Notes under the pieces: model-generated
The model's input: the letters and a program-made list of their open reading frames with translations, nothing else
What the model was told of the DNA's origin: nothing
Databases searched by the model: none
Made by a program: the position numbers and the translations under genes
Source of the DNA: Aldehydirespirator sp965200005
GTDB lineage: Bacteria > Actinomycetota > Acidimicrobiia > Acidimicrobiales > Aldehydirespiratoraceae
Reading direction: 5' to 3'
DNA: 64,000 bases
Assembly (NCBI GenBank): GCA_965200005.1
Contig: OZ241331.1
Span: forward strand, 3,038,001-3,102,000
In this document: positions 43,913-52,826 of the stretch, piece after piece
Numbering within the stretch: position 1 is the stretch's first letter
Layout of the letters: each line of letters begins with the position of its first letter

Positions 43913-44581
43913 GTGCCCGCAACTGCAGAGCACCCCGCACCCACTACTCAGCCCGATGACCTAAGGCTCATACGCTGGTCCAACGACGACGACCTGACGT
44001 TTGGTCACGATCCCCGCTCGACATATGTCGAACATTTCTGGCTGGGGACTCTCGGCCCCACAACAACATGGTTCCTGCGTCACTGTGCGCACCTTCTCGA
44101 AGGCAAGGACTCAACAACCATGAACCTTCGCGATGTCGCCAAGGCACTTGGGATTGGCTACAGGGGTGGCAATCGCAGCGCATTGTCACGTACCGTGGCA
44201 AGGGCTTGCCGCTTCCGGGCTGCCCGGCCGGTCGGATCCAACACCCTGGCAGTGCGCCTCAAGCTGCCACATCTCAGCCTGAGCCAGCAGCGACGCTTGC
44301 CAAAACACCTGCGGCGACTCCACGATCTCTATGTTGCACCTGGTCTCGGCACCGATCCCTTCAGCCACGAGCAAGCACGAGCGCGACAGTTGGCCTTGAG
44401 CATGATTAAGTGCGGGGACACTCCCGAGGATGCTGAGATATATCTCGCATGCATGAAGCTGCATCCTGCGATCGTTGCCGAAGCTGTGCGGTGGGCCAAG
44501 CAGCGTCGCCGCAACTGCAACAACGGTGCTCCACAGAGGGCCGCTGTGTCCGTTACGTCCTTTACCCCGGACGCTGCCTGA
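43913..44581 (+). CDS. Hypothetical protein with a probable winged-helix region
   Basis: 222 residues from GTG with AAGGAG seven bases upstream. Residues about 35-110 (STYVEHFWLGTLGPTTTWFL ... MNLRDVAKALGIGYRGGNRS ... LSRTVARACRF) read like a helix-turn-helix followed by a wing (NTLAVRLKLPHLS). The C-terminal half is helical, with HLRRLHDLYV and a basic WAKQRRRN segment. DNA binding is an inference. It has its own promoter-like sequence and stands 22 bases before the kinase-like gene. I cannot assign a named family. Confidence 0.7.
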   Translation: MPATAEHPAPTTQPDDLRLIRWSNDDDLTFGHDPRSTYVEHFWLGTLGPTTTWFLRHCAHLLEGKDSTTMNLRDVAKALGIGYRGGNRSALSRTVARACRFRAARPVGSNTLAVRLKLPHLSLSQQRRLPKHLRRLHDLYVAPGLGTDPFSHEQARARQLALSMIKCGDTPEDAEIYLACMKLHPAIVAEAVRWAKQRRRNCNNGAPQRAAVSVTSFTPDAA

Positions 44582-44603
44582 ACGCTTGAACTAACTTTGC
44601 GCT

Positions 44604-45668
44604 GTGACTTCAACTGACCACGACGACATCCCGATTCCTGCAGGGATTGAAGACATCGACGACGAGTGGCTATCGACAGCTATGGCCACGCCGGTGCGGA
44701 TCTCGGATATCAAGAATGTCGGTGAGGGTTACGGGATGGTGTCGAGCCTTTACCGGATCTGGCTCGCAGGTGACGACCCCGGCAGCGTGATCGTGAAACT
44801 CCCAAGCCTTGATGAAGCTGCGCAGTTCGCGGCCACGATCTTGCGGCTCAACATTCGCGAGGTTGGCTTCTACCGCGAACTAGCAGCGGATAGCCCGATC
44901 CGGGTGCCCCACGCCTACCACGCTGCAGTAAACGACGAGACGCACCAGTTCGTGCTGGTGATCGAAGATCTGATTGCGTGGCGCGCCGTCGATCAGGTGC
45001 AAGGCATGAGGCTTGAGGACGCGCAGCGATCGATCGCTGCTCTTGCTAGCTGGCACCTTAAGTGGTGGCAGGCAGCCGCTCCGATCGTTAGCCGAGGCAC
45101 GGCGATCGCCATCGGTGATCCGATCTACCCGATGATCCTGCCGGCCGTTTTTGCCGAAGGGTGGCAGAAGTTGCTATCTGAGATGAACGTCCCCGCTGCA
45201 CTCAGGGCCGCAGGTGACCACTGGAGCGATGCACTCCCCGGATTGCTCGAGTCGTTTGCGCAGGAGCCCTCGACGCTGGTGCATGGCGACTATCGAGCCG
45301 ACAACATGTTCTTTAGCGACACCGGCGAGTTGGCGCTGGTTGACTTCCAGGTGATCGGCGAGAGCACCGCGGTGGGTGATCTTGCCTACTTCGTGACGGC
45401 GAGCTTGCCGGCAGAGGTGGCCTCTCGCTCGGAGCAAGATCTCTTCAGCTTGTGGCGTGACACGCTGCTAGCTGGAGGCCGCAAGGAGTCCGAACTCGCC
45501 CACATGTGGGAGCTTTACCGCAAGGCGGTGTTCTTCTGTGTTGTCTACGTTGCCGTAGCTGCTCGGGGCATGGACTTACAAGAGGCGCGTCAGCGAGCGT
45601 TGCTTGAAGCCGCTTTTGGCCGTTTCGAGCGCGCTGCTGACGAATTGCGGCTAGCTGACCTGTACTAG
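44604..45668 (+). CDS. Aminoglycoside phosphotransferase-fold small-molecule kinase
   Basis: 354 residues from GTG. Protein-kinase-like fold: VIVKLPSLDEAAQF (ATP-binding Lys), EVGFYRELAADSPIRVP, FVLVIEDLIAWRAVDQ (hinge), STLVHGDYRADNMFF (catalytic HGDYRADN) and LALVDFQVIGESTAVGDLAYF (metal Asp). The pattern with VGDLAYF is closest to the EcKinase/CHK-like APH branch common in actinobacteria, whose substrates are largely unknown; antibiotic resistance should not be assumed. It converges on pepA with a four-base CTAG overlap. Confidence 0.85.
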   Translation: MTSTDHDDIPIPAGIEDIDDEWLSTAMATPVRISDIKNVGEGYGMVSSLYRIWLAGDDPGSVIVKLPSLDEAAQFAATILRLNIREVGFYRELAADSPIRVPHAYHAAVNDETHQFVLVIEDLIAWRAVDQVQGMRLEDAQRSIAALASWHLKWWQAAAPIVSRGTAIAIGDPIYPMILPAVFAEGWQKLLSEMNVPAALRAAGDHWSDALPGLLESFAQEPSTLVHGDYRADNMFFSDTGELALVDFQVIGESTAVGDLAYFVTASLPAEVASRSEQDLFSLWRDTLLAGGRKESELAHMWELYRKAVFFCVVYVAVAARGMDLQEARQRALLEAAFGRFERAADELRLADLY

Positions 45669-47176
45669 TTCGAGTTCTCCCAGTCGAGAGCGAGCTGCAC
45701 CAGCGTGCGGACCCCGAAGCCCGTAGCACCTTTGGGAGTCTCACCATCTTGTGACTCTGCGAATGCAGGGCCCGCAATGTCGAGATGGGCCCATCTGACG
45801 CCATCAGCAACAAACTTCTGAAGGATCAAGGCAGCGGTCAAGGCACCGCCGTAACGATCGCCGATGTTCTTCATGTCAGCGACACTCGATTTGATCTGCT
45901 TCTCGTAATCGTCGGGAAGCGGCAAGTGCCAGACCCGCTCCCCGCTACTAGCAGCCGCGGCCTTCACGGACTCGACTAGCTGATCATCGTTACCCATCAG
46001 ACCAGCAATCCGCCGACCGAGGGCCACCATGCAAGCACCGGTGAGGGTGGCAAGGTCGACGATGGCGTCAGGTTCGGCTTCACAAGCCAGCGACAAGGCG
46101 TCGGCTAGCACCAGCCTCCCCTCAGCATCGGTGTTAAGCACCTCGATGGTCTTGCCGTTGCGGATCCGCAACACGTCACCAGGTCGGGTGGCATCCCCGC
46201 CGAGCATGTTGTCGGTCATGGGCAAGAACCCGAGCACCCGCACGGGCGCCGCCACGGCACGAAGCGCCGACATCGCCGCCAGCACAGCGGCCGCGCCACC
46301 CATGTCCATCTTCATCGTCATCATGCCCTGAGCGGTCTTGATGGAGAGGCCACCAGCGTCGAAGGTCAACCCCTTGCCTACGAATGCCAGCGTCGCCTGA
46401 GCGTCTTCGGGTTCATAAGCAAGCTGGACGAAGCGGGGCGGCTGGATGCTGCCACGATTTACCCCGAGCAGACCTCCCAAACGTTCACGCTTGATGTCTT
46501 CGGTCTTCCAGATGGTGCATTCCAGGCCAGTATCTGCAGCAATCTCTGCTGCCCGAGCTGCAAACACCGGGGCTGTCAGGGAGCCCCCAGGCTCATTAAC
46601 TAGATCACGGGCAAGACAGACCGCCCCAGCAATGTCGCGGGCGCGCTGCACTGCATCTTCAATACCTTCCCGTGCACTACCTGACGCGTCCGTTATCAGG
46701 TCGAGATGGCTCAGTCTCTGGTCATCAGACTCAGCGCTTTTGGAACCGCCAGATCCCCCACCCCCAGACTTGTAGGCCGTGAACCCATAAGAGCCAAGGA
46801 TCGCTCCCTCAGCCACAGCCTGAAACTGTGCCGGTAACACCTCGGGCTGCCCGCCGTCCTCCGACGAAACTGCGACCTCGGGCAGCCTCACCGCGATGCG
46901 CGAGTGACGTTTGAGCGAACGGGCCGCTAGCGCGCCCGCACGCCGCAGGACGCTGCCGTCAAGGGACTTTGCTGAGCCAACACCTACCAGCGCGCTGGTG
47001 TGGTCACCAGACGGTTGGCTGTAGAACTGGTCAGCTTTGCCCTTGAAACCAGCGGCGGATAGATGACCCGGATCGAATCCGTCTATCTCTGCCTTGACAG
47101 CGTCTGTGGTTACAAGGGTTGCCGTGGCGCTAACGGCCTCGTGCAACGAATCAGCTACGTGAACTCGGATCTTCAC
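45665..47176 (-). CDS. pepA: Leucyl aminopeptidase (M17 family)
   Basis: 503 residues from GTG, full length for PepA. The N-terminal alpha/beta domain is followed by the catalytic domain: LARDLVNEPGGSLTAPVFA, LAFVGKGLTFDAGGLSIK (metal-binding Lys and Asp), MTMKMDMGGAAAVL, LPMTDNMLGGDATRPGDVL, the signature NTDAEGRLVLADAL with metal Asp/Glu and catalytic Arg, and DLATLTGACMVALG. A hexameric dizinc or dimanganese enzyme cleaving N-terminal residues, probably cytoplasmic. A Gly/Ser-rich insert (SGGGGSGGSKS, about residues 138-148) in the interdomain region is unusual. Confidence 0.96.
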   Translation of the reverse strand: MKIRVHVADSLHEAVSATATLVTTDAVKAEIDGFDPGHLSAAGFKGKADQFYSQPSGDHTSALVGVGSAKSLDGSVLRRAGALAARSLKRHSRIAVRLPEVAVSSEDGGQPEVLPAQFQAVAEGAILGSYGFTAYKSGGGGSGGSKSAESDDQRLSHLDLITDASGSAREGIEDAVQRARDIAGAVCLARDLVNEPGGSLTAPVFAARAAEIAADTGLECTIWKTEDIKRERLGGLLGVNRGSIQPPRFVQLAYEPEDAQATLAFVGKGLTFDAGGLSIKTAQGMMTMKMDMGGAAAVLAAMSALRAVAAPVRVLGFLPMTDNMLGGDATRPGDVLRIRNGKTIEVLNTDAEGRLVLADALSLACEAEPDAIVDLATLTGACMVALGRRIAGLMGNDDQLVESVKAAAASSGERVWHLPLPDDYEKQIKSSVADMKNIGDRYGGALTAALILQKFVADGVRWAHLDIAGPAFAESQDGETPKGATGFGVRTLVQLALDWENSN

Positions 47177-47208
47177 GTCGCAGAAGACTAACGGCAGCCC
47201 GCGTCGTG

Positions 47209-48120
47209 CTAGGCGCTGATGGGAGCAGGGAGTTGCTGTCGACGTGTGAGGGTCGGTTCGAAGAGATCACCAAGTTGCTCGACGCGCTCAAGAACGTCGG
47301 GAGCACCGAAGATGAGTGGCTCGCCCTCAGCTCCGTCACTCACCTCCTCCCATTGAAGCGGCGTGGAGGCGCTCGGGCGGTCACGGGCTCGCAGCGAATA
47401 GGGCGCAATGGTCGTCTTGAAGCGAGCGTTCTGAGCCCAATCGATATACACCTTGCCGCGCCGCAAGCTCTTCGTCATCACCGAGACCACCTCATTGGGG
47501 AGGCGGCGTTCCAGGAGTTGAGCCACGGCGCGGGCGAAGGACGCGGCATGGTCGTGGCTGTGCGGTGTGTTCAGGGGCACATACATCTGCAAGCCCTTGC
47601 TACCGGAGATCTTGGGCCACGACTGCAATCCCACCGACTCCAGCACCTCACGGATTTCAAGCGCCACACGGCAGCACTCGATGATGGTTGCCGGTGACCC
47701 AGGGTCAAGGTCAAACACCAGCATGGTCGGCGTATCGATGTCGGCACAGCGCGCCATCGGGGCATGAATCTCAAGCGAAGCAAGGTTCGCTGACCACGCC
47801 AGCGCCGCCACCGAGTTGAGCCGGCAGTAATGGATCGGGCCTCCACGATCACCCGGGCCCAGACAAGTGGGTACCCAATCCGGGCGGTGAGAGGGGCAAC
47901 GCTTCTCAAAGAAGGATTTGCCGGTGACACCGTCGGGCCAGCGTCGAAGTGTGACCCCACGGTCAGCGACATGGGGCAACATCGTTGGCGCGATGCGCAC
48001 GTAGTAGTCGATCACCTGAGCTTTCGTGAAACCCAGAAGCGGGTACATGACCTTGTCCAGGTTGCTTAGCGAGAGGTTGCGGTCACCAACCGTTACCTGA
48101 ACTCGCTTAGATGCAGCCAC
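47209..48120 (-). CDS. Stand-alone LigD-type polymerase (PolDom) of bacterial end joining
   Basis: 303 residues from GTG. It matches the LigD polymerase/primase domain: LSNLDKVMYPLLGFTKAQVI, YVRIAPTMLPHVADR, VTLRRWPDGVTGKSFFEKR (RWPDG and FFEKR), LASLEIHAPMARC, MLVFDLDPG (catalytic Asp pair), WPKISGSKGLQMYVPL (SGSKGLH-type) and KVYIDWAQNARFKTTIAPY. No ligase or phosphoesterase domain is attached, as in mycobacterial PolD1/PolD2. It lies 73 bases downstream of ku, so the two are likely coexpressed for filling or adding nucleotides at broken ends. Confidence 0.93.
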   Translation of the reverse strand: MAASKRVQVTVGDRNLSLSNLDKVMYPLLGFTKAQVIDYYVRIAPTMLPHVADRGVTLRRWPDGVTGKSFFEKRCPSHRPDWVPTCLGPGDRGGPIHYCRLNSVAALAWSANLASLEIHAPMARCADIDTPTMLVFDLDPGSPATIIECCRVALEIREVLESVGLQSWPKISGSKGLQMYVPLNTPHSHDHAASFARAVAQLLERRLPNEVVSVMTKSLRRGKVYIDWAQNARFKTTIAPYSLRARDRPSASTPLQWEEVSDGAEGEPLIFGAPDVLERVEQLGDLFEPTLTRRQQLPAPISA

Positions 48121-48193
48121 TACCCGAACCTAATGGCCCGCCGCTACTGCTCAGGGCCGATCATGTACGACTATGTGACTGCAACGTGCTAGT

Positions 48194-49099
48194 TCAGGCG
48201 GACCGCTTGACGCCTCCCGCGACACTGCTTGGTTCCCGCTCGCTATCGGGCGCGTCGGCACTTTCGGTGCTAGCGGCTATGGCAACTCCGGTGACGCTGG
48301 GATGGCGGCTTCGTGCTGCCTTGGCTGCTGCGACCGAAGCCTCAAGAGCGGCCATCAAGTCAACCACTGTGTCCGAGGTTGGCCCCGCTGCCGCCACAGG
48401 CTCAAGCGCTTCACCGGCCGCCTTCTTCTCGATCAACTCAAGCAAAGCCTCACGATAAGAATCGTGGTAACGGCTCGGATCGAAGTCAGCTTCAAGGGTC
48501 TCGATCAATAGACGAGCCATCTCCGTCTCGCGATCATCCACAACCACCGAGGCAACAGCGTCTAGTTTTTGAATCTGGTCTGCGGTCACGATCTCGTCGG
48601 GATACAGCATTGTTGACATCATCAAGCACCCGTCCACTGGACGCACCGCTGCGAGATACTGCTTGGAGCGCATCACGAATCTGCAGATCGCTACCTTGCC
48701 GGCCGCTTCCATCGCCGCGGCAAGCAAGGCATAAGGCTTTGCCGCTGTTTCATCGGGTACCAGGTGATAGGCGTTGTCGTAGAACACGGGGTCGATGTCC
48801 TTGAGTGCCACGAACGCATCAATGTCGATGGTGCGTGCTGCTGCTGGTGCTAGCGAAGCCAGATCAGACTGGCTGATGGTGACATAGTCGCCCGCTGGCA
48901 GCTTGTAGCCCTTGACGATCTGGTCGGGCCGTAACTCGGCGCCGTCGGCCTGTGACACCTTCTTGTAGCGCACCTTTGCGCCGTTGCGTGAGTCGATCTG
49001 GTTGAAGCGAACCGTCTTGCGTGACACTGCACTGAATAGCTGAACAGGGATTGTGACCAGGCCAAAGCTGATCGCACCCTTCCAGATCGATCTCGGCAT
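48194..49099 (-). CDS. ku: Ku protein, DNA end-binding
   Basis: 301 residues from the ATG at 49099 (a TTG precedes it). The bacterial Ku core shows RSIWKGAISFGLVTIPVQLF, FNQIDSRNGAKVRYKKV, KGYKLPAGDYVTISQSDL (here YKLPAGDYVTI), IDIDAFV, PVFYDNAYHLVPDE and MLYPDEIV. The C-terminal 60 residues are an Ala/Ser/Lys/Arg extension that often binds the ligase or DNA. It forms a homodimeric ring on double-strand ends. The end-joining ligase itself is not in the window. Confidence 0.95.
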   Translation of the reverse strand: MPRSIWKGAISFGLVTIPVQLFSAVSRKTVRFNQIDSRNGAKVRYKKVSQADGAELRPDQIVKGYKLPAGDYVTISQSDLASLAPAAARTIDIDAFVALKDIDPVFYDNAYHLVPDETAAKPYALLAAAMEAAGKVAICRFVMRSKQYLAAVRPVDGCLMMSTMLYPDEIVTADQIQKLDAVASVVVDDRETEMARLLIETLEADFDPSRYHDSYREALLELIEKKAAGEALEPVAAAGPTSDTVVDLMAALEASVAAAKAARSRHPSVTGVAIAASTESADAPDSEREPSSVAGGVKRSA

Positions 49100-49129
49100 C
49101 AACCGAGTTTAGGCCCACCGTTGTCGGGG

Positions 49130-49984
49130 CTAAGGCACAAGCAAGATCCGGGCAACGAGATCCTGGCCTGCGGCGGTGAGCATCGCTAGGTACATGAGCC
49201 CGGTCGCTGCCATCACGGCCGAGTATTGCCGTTCACGCAAAGCGGCTCGTGTCACAACCACCAAGCCGATCGTGGTGATCGTGCAAGCCACCCAGAACCA
49301 GCCAAGCAGCCCATTGTAGCCGTCGTCGATGCTGCCGTTGAACACCGAGAACATGCCGGTTGGCCACAACAACAGCACCGTCTCAGGGATCCACAACGCA
49401 GCTGAGACCCGTACCAGTTGCAGCAGTGGTGCTCGCCTTAGACCTGGTTGCACCAGGTACCAGTGCCCTAGCAACATCGTGTCGGTTAGCGCACCCACAA
49501 ACAGTGCTCCGCAGACGGTGCGAGCAATCGCAAGCGCCGTGGGACCGTCTGCAACAACCGCACCAATGAGTGTGGCAACAAGACCCAATGCTGCAGCCAG
49601 GGCATCAAGCACCGGGGGGAACTCGGGCGCTTCGGAGTCAAAGCGAGGAGTCCTGCGATCGATGCCGGTCATGGCGGTTACCCGAGCTGAACGTCTTGCG
49701 GCTTGCTCGCGTTGATGACGCACACCCGCGGATCGCCTCACTACCGACACGACTCCAGCTACTAGCCCAGCAACGACAAAGACCGAGGTCGCTAACTCAC
49801 GGGGCCAGATGGGGCCAGTAAGCGCCGCCGTAACCAGAGACCCTGCCGCAAGCGCAACGAACAGGGCCCGCATGAGCCAGCCGTAACCAAGACCGACTTC
49901 ACGGCGTGAGGTGGTGACCCACAAAAATGTCCAGCCTCCCCCAGCCCATCCGACTAGGACGGTGGCCGTATGAAGTTCGATCAA
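49130..49984 (-). CDS. Conserved-looking eight-helix membrane protein of unknown function
   Basis: 284 residues with about eight hydrophobic segments, beginning ELHTATVLVGWAGGGWTFLW. A cytoplasmic basic loop (QREQAARRSARVTAMTG) divides the first three helices from the rest. Potential functional residues include MLLGHWYLVQPGLRRAPL, where a membrane-embedded His-Trp-Tyr might bind haem or metal (inference only), and the final QDLVARILLV. It is 30 bases upstream of ku in the same direction. I do not recognise the family. Confidence 0.7.
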   Translation of the reverse strand: MIELHTATVLVGWAGGGWTFLWVTTSRREVGLGYGWLMRALFVALAAGSLVTAALTGPIWPRELATSVFVVAGLVAGVVSVVRRSAGVRHQREQAARRSARVTAMTGIDRRTPRFDSEAPEFPPVLDALAAALGLVATLIGAVVADGPTALAIARTVCGALFVGALTDTMLLGHWYLVQPGLRRAPLLQLVRVSAALWIPETVLLLWPTGMFSVFNGSIDDGYNGLLGWFWVACTITTIGLVVVTRAALRERQYSAVMAATGLMYLAMLTAAGQDLVARILLVP

Positions 49985-49995
49985 GCGGGCGAACT

Positions 49996-51099
49996 CTAAG
50001 CGACGACGGCTAGGTGATGGTCGACCGTGTTCAATGCATCGGCACCTGTCGATGACGCCACGACGATGTCTTCGATGCGGGCGCCCCAGCGGCCGCCCAG
50101 GTAGATCCCGGGCTCAATCGAGAAAGCGTTGCCGGCAACGAGCGGCTCGACGTTGCCTTCCACGATGTATGGATCTTCGTGAGCTTCGGTTCCGATGCCG
50201 TGTCCGGTCCGATGAACAAAGTGCTCCCCGAAGCCGGCTCCTGTGATGATCCTGCGAGCCACACGGTCAACCTCTTGGGCAGCAATGCCGACCTCAACCG
50301 AAGCCACGGCCGCCGCCTGGGCTTCAAAGAGCACTCCATAGAGCTCGCTGAACTCTGTGGGCGGTTGGCCCGTGTAAACGCAGCGGGTTATGTCTGAGCA
50401 GTAGCCCACACCATCGCTGCCGATCATGGTTCCACCGAAATCACACAACACAACCTCGCCGGCTCGGATTACCCGGCTGCCGGGTTCGTGATGGGGGCTT
50501 GCTGCGTTGGCTCCGGCTGCAACGATCGCGAAGTTGACCCGGTCATGGCCCTCTTCGAGGATCTGACGCCCGATCTCGTTTGAGACTTGCGCCTCGGTGC
50601 GTCCCACCAACTCGATCTCGCCGCTCTGCAAACGTGCCGCGATGCGATCAACTGCCGCACCAGCTTCGCGCAGACGCTCTATCTCTCGGGGCTCCTTGAC
50701 CGAGCGGATTGGTGCGGTGACCTCCGACGCTCGACTCCACGTCACCCCGGGCAACGACTTGACCAGATCAACTAGAAAGCCAGCCCAGGTCTGATCACCA
50801 ATGGCCCCATGGCGACACTTGCCGACGCGCTCAGCAACGATCGCAATGGGATCATCCGTCTCATCCCACGCAACCACGTCAAACAAGTCACCGCGCTGTT
50901 GAACTCTCGGAGCTTCAAGGCGTGGCACAACCAGGCATGGCTGCGTGTCTACGGGAACGACCAGCATGGTGAGACGCTCAAGAGGCATCGCCTCATACCC
51001 GCAAAAGTAAGGCAGGTCAGCGCCAACAGACAGCAACATCACGTCAATGCCACGCTGCGACATGATTGCGTGCATCTTGTCTAGGCGTTGAGCAAACAT
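49996..51099 (-). CDS. M24-family metallopeptidase, Xaa-Pro aminopeptidase-like
   Basis: 367 residues from the ATG at 51099. An N-terminal creatinase-like domain (about 1-130) precedes the pita-bread catalytic domain. Metal ligands are visible: Asp in VVLCDFGGTM, Asp in GYCSDITRCVY, His in VHRTGHGIGTEAHEDPYI, Glu in NAFSIEPGIYL and Glu in WGARIEDIVV. It is expected to cleave Xaa-Pro bonds with two metal ions. It sits nine bases after the LipB-LipA gene. Confidence 0.92.
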   Translation of the reverse strand: MFAQRLDKMHAIMSQRGIDVMLLSVGADLPYFCGYEAMPLERLTMLVVPVDTQPCLVVPRLEAPRVQQRGDLFDVVAWDETDDPIAIVAERVGKCRHGAIGDQTWAGFLVDLVKSLPGVTWSRASEVTAPIRSVKEPREIERLREAGAAVDRIAARLQSGEIELVGRTEAQVSNEIGRQILEEGHDRVNFAIVAAGANAASPHHEPGSRVIRAGEVVLCDFGGTMIGSDGVGYCSDITRCVYTGQPPTEFSELYGVLFEAQAAAVASVEVGIAAQEVDRVARRIITGAGFGEHFVHRTGHGIGTEAHEDPYIVEGNVEPLVAGNAFSIEPGIYLGGRWGARIEDIVVASSTGADALNTVDHHLAVVA

Positions 51100-51108
51100 C
51101 GCCAAAGC

Positions 51109-52794
51109 CTAGGAGACCCCTGCGGTTACGTTCGATGGCGCAACGGAGGCCGAGTCGGCGGCCTGGAGAGCGTGATAACTGGATCGGGTTAGTGGCGACG
51201 ACTCAACGTGGCTGATCCCCATGTCTTCGCCGATGCGCTTCCAGCGGGCGAAATCCTCGGGAGGCCACCAGCGCGCCACGGGCAGGTGCCGAGCAGTGGG
51301 TCGCAGGTACTGACCGATCGTCACGATGTCGGTGCCCGCGTCGTGCAGGTCTTGCAGGGTCTGGATGATCTCGTGATCAGTCTCGCCCATGCCGACGATA
51401 ATCGAAGACTTAGTGGTCAGTCCTGCGGCTCTAGCACGTGCTAGTACCGACAGGCTGCGGGCATAGGAAGCCGAGGGGCGAACGGCGCGCTGCATGCGTG
51501 CGACCGTCTCAATGTTGTGATTCAAGACATCGGGTCGGGCGTCGAACACAGTCCCAAGCGCCTCGCTGTCGCCCTTGAGATCGCTAATGAGGGTCTCGAC
51601 CCGGGCGTTCGGCAATGCTTGCCTCAATGCCGCGACCGTTTCGGCGACAGCCGTTGCGCCGCCATCAGAGAGGTCGTCACGAGCGACCATCGTTACCACC
51701 ACGTGACGCAAACCCATCCGTGCAGCCGCCTCAGCAACCCGCTCTGGTTCGTCGCTGTCAACCGCGGTGGGCCGCCTAGTGTCGACCAGGCAAAACCCGC
51801 AGGCCCGGGTGCAACGCTCGCCCAGAATCATGAACGTTGCAGTGCCATCGTTCCAGCACTCCGAAATATTCGGGCAGCCAGCCTCCTCGCACACGGTCAC
51901 AAGGTCAAGGTCACGGATCGTGGATCGCACTTTGCGAAACGTGGTCCCGGTGCGCAGTGGCACCCTCATCCACTCCGGTTTGCGTGTCCTGATCGGCAGG
52001 GCCGGTGGCGACGTGTCCCCATCATCTAGAGCCGACTGGGCTTGAGACAACCGTCCGAGCAAGCGAGCCGACGTTCCATCGCTGGCTTGTGCTGCTGCGA
52101 GCGTGAACGGCGCCAGGTCGCTCGAGCGGATCTTGTGGGCTACATCGGCACGGTCGATCGGTCGGTCACCGGCCCACAATGCAGCCGCATGCTTGACGAC
52201 TAGGTCGACCACCTCTCGCATCGACGCGTCGATGCCTTCGGCCTCGAGCGATGTGACCCCGAGCGAGGTAATCCCGCAGGGGACGATGCGCCCGAACCAA
52301 CTCAAATCAGGGCTCACGTTCAACGCGAAACCGTGCATTGACCGTGCCCGCGACAGCCTCACCCCGATTGCTGCGATCTTGCGAGGACGCAACCCATCAG
52401 GATCGATCCACACTCCAGTGTGGCGCTGAACCCGACCCGCCTCAAGCCCTAAATCGGCGAGCACATCGATCAGCAGCTGCTCAATGGAGTGAACGTACGC
52501 TGCGGTGTCAGCAAGGCCACCACCACGACGCCCCGGCACGGTGAGTATCGGGTAACCGACGAGCTGTCCGGGGCCGTGATAGGTGACCTCGCCACCCCGG
52601 TCGGTATGCACCACCGACCCACCAAGCGCCTCAACATCCACTAGCAGGTGCTCACGACGACCCCGCCGGCCAAGTGTTACCACATGGGGATGCTCAAGCA
52701 GCAGCAGATGATTGTCTGGAGAATGAAAGTGGAGTTGCCGTTGCAGTGCTAGGGCATCGTTGTAGTCGACACGGCCGAGCCAGCGAACCCGCAA
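51109..52794 (-). CDS. lipB-lipA: LipB-LipA fusion: octanoyltransferase joined to lipoyl synthase
   Basis: 561 residues in one frame. Residues about 1-215 are LipB: MRVRWLGRVDYNDALALQ, GGEVTYHGPGQLVGYPIL, RPRKIAAIGVRLSRARSMHG (catalytic Lys region) and GRIVPCGITSLG (catalytic Cys). A roughly 40-residue Ala/Ser/Asp-rich linker leads to LipA from about 270: RKPEWMRVPLRTGTTFRKV, the auxiliary cluster CEEAGCPNISEC, the radical-SAM motif CTRACGFC, and the C-terminal SSPLTRSSYHA with the auxiliary-cluster Ser. LipB attaches octanoate from ACP to carrier proteins and LipA inserts two sulfurs. The TTG start lies in a hairpin. E2 and Lpd are just upstream. Confidence 0.93.
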   Translation of the reverse strand: MRVRWLGRVDYNDALALQRQLHFHSPDNHLLLLEHPHVVTLGRRGRREHLLVDVEALGGSVVHTDRGGEVTYHGPGQLVGYPILTVPGRRGGGLADTAAYVHSIEQLLIDVLADLGLEAGRVQRHTGVWIDPDGLRPRKIAAIGVRLSRARSMHGFALNVSPDLSWFGRIVPCGITSLGVTSLEAEGIDASMREVVDLVVKHAAALWAGDRPIDRADVAHKIRSSDLAPFTLAAAQASDGTSARLLGRLSQAQSALDDGDTSPPALPIRTRKPEWMRVPLRTGTTFRKVRSTIRDLDLVTVCEEAGCPNISECWNDGTATFMILGERCTRACGFCLVDTRRPTAVDSDEPERVAEAAARMGLRHVVVTMVARDDLSDGGATAVAETVAALRQALPNARVETLISDLKGDSEALGTVFDARPDVLNHNIETVARMQRAVRPSASYARSLSVLARARAAGLTTKSSIIVGMGETDHEIIQTLQDLHDAGTDIVTIGQYLRPTARHLPVARWWPPEDFARWKRIGEDMGISHVESSPLTRSSYHALQAADSASVAPSNVTAGVS

Positions 52795-52804
52795 CTGCGG
52801 GTTC
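52785..52804 (-). promoter_or_regulatory. Perfect inverted repeat enclosing the lipB-lipA start codon
   Basis: GAACCCGCA and TGCGGGTTC are perfect complements separated by two bases. On the mRNA this is a nine-base-pair GC-rich hairpin whose loop and adjoining base contain the TTG start at 52794-52792. It could mask initiation or serve as a protein site. Confidence 0.6.
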
Positions 52805-52826
52805 CGGGAGGGCTGTGGCGCAGGTC

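Noticed and set aside
44604..45668. Antibiotic-resistance phosphotransferase
   Set aside because: The HGDYRADN and VDFQ motifs only show an APH-type kinase fold; the details fit the broad EcKinase-like branch with unknown substrates.
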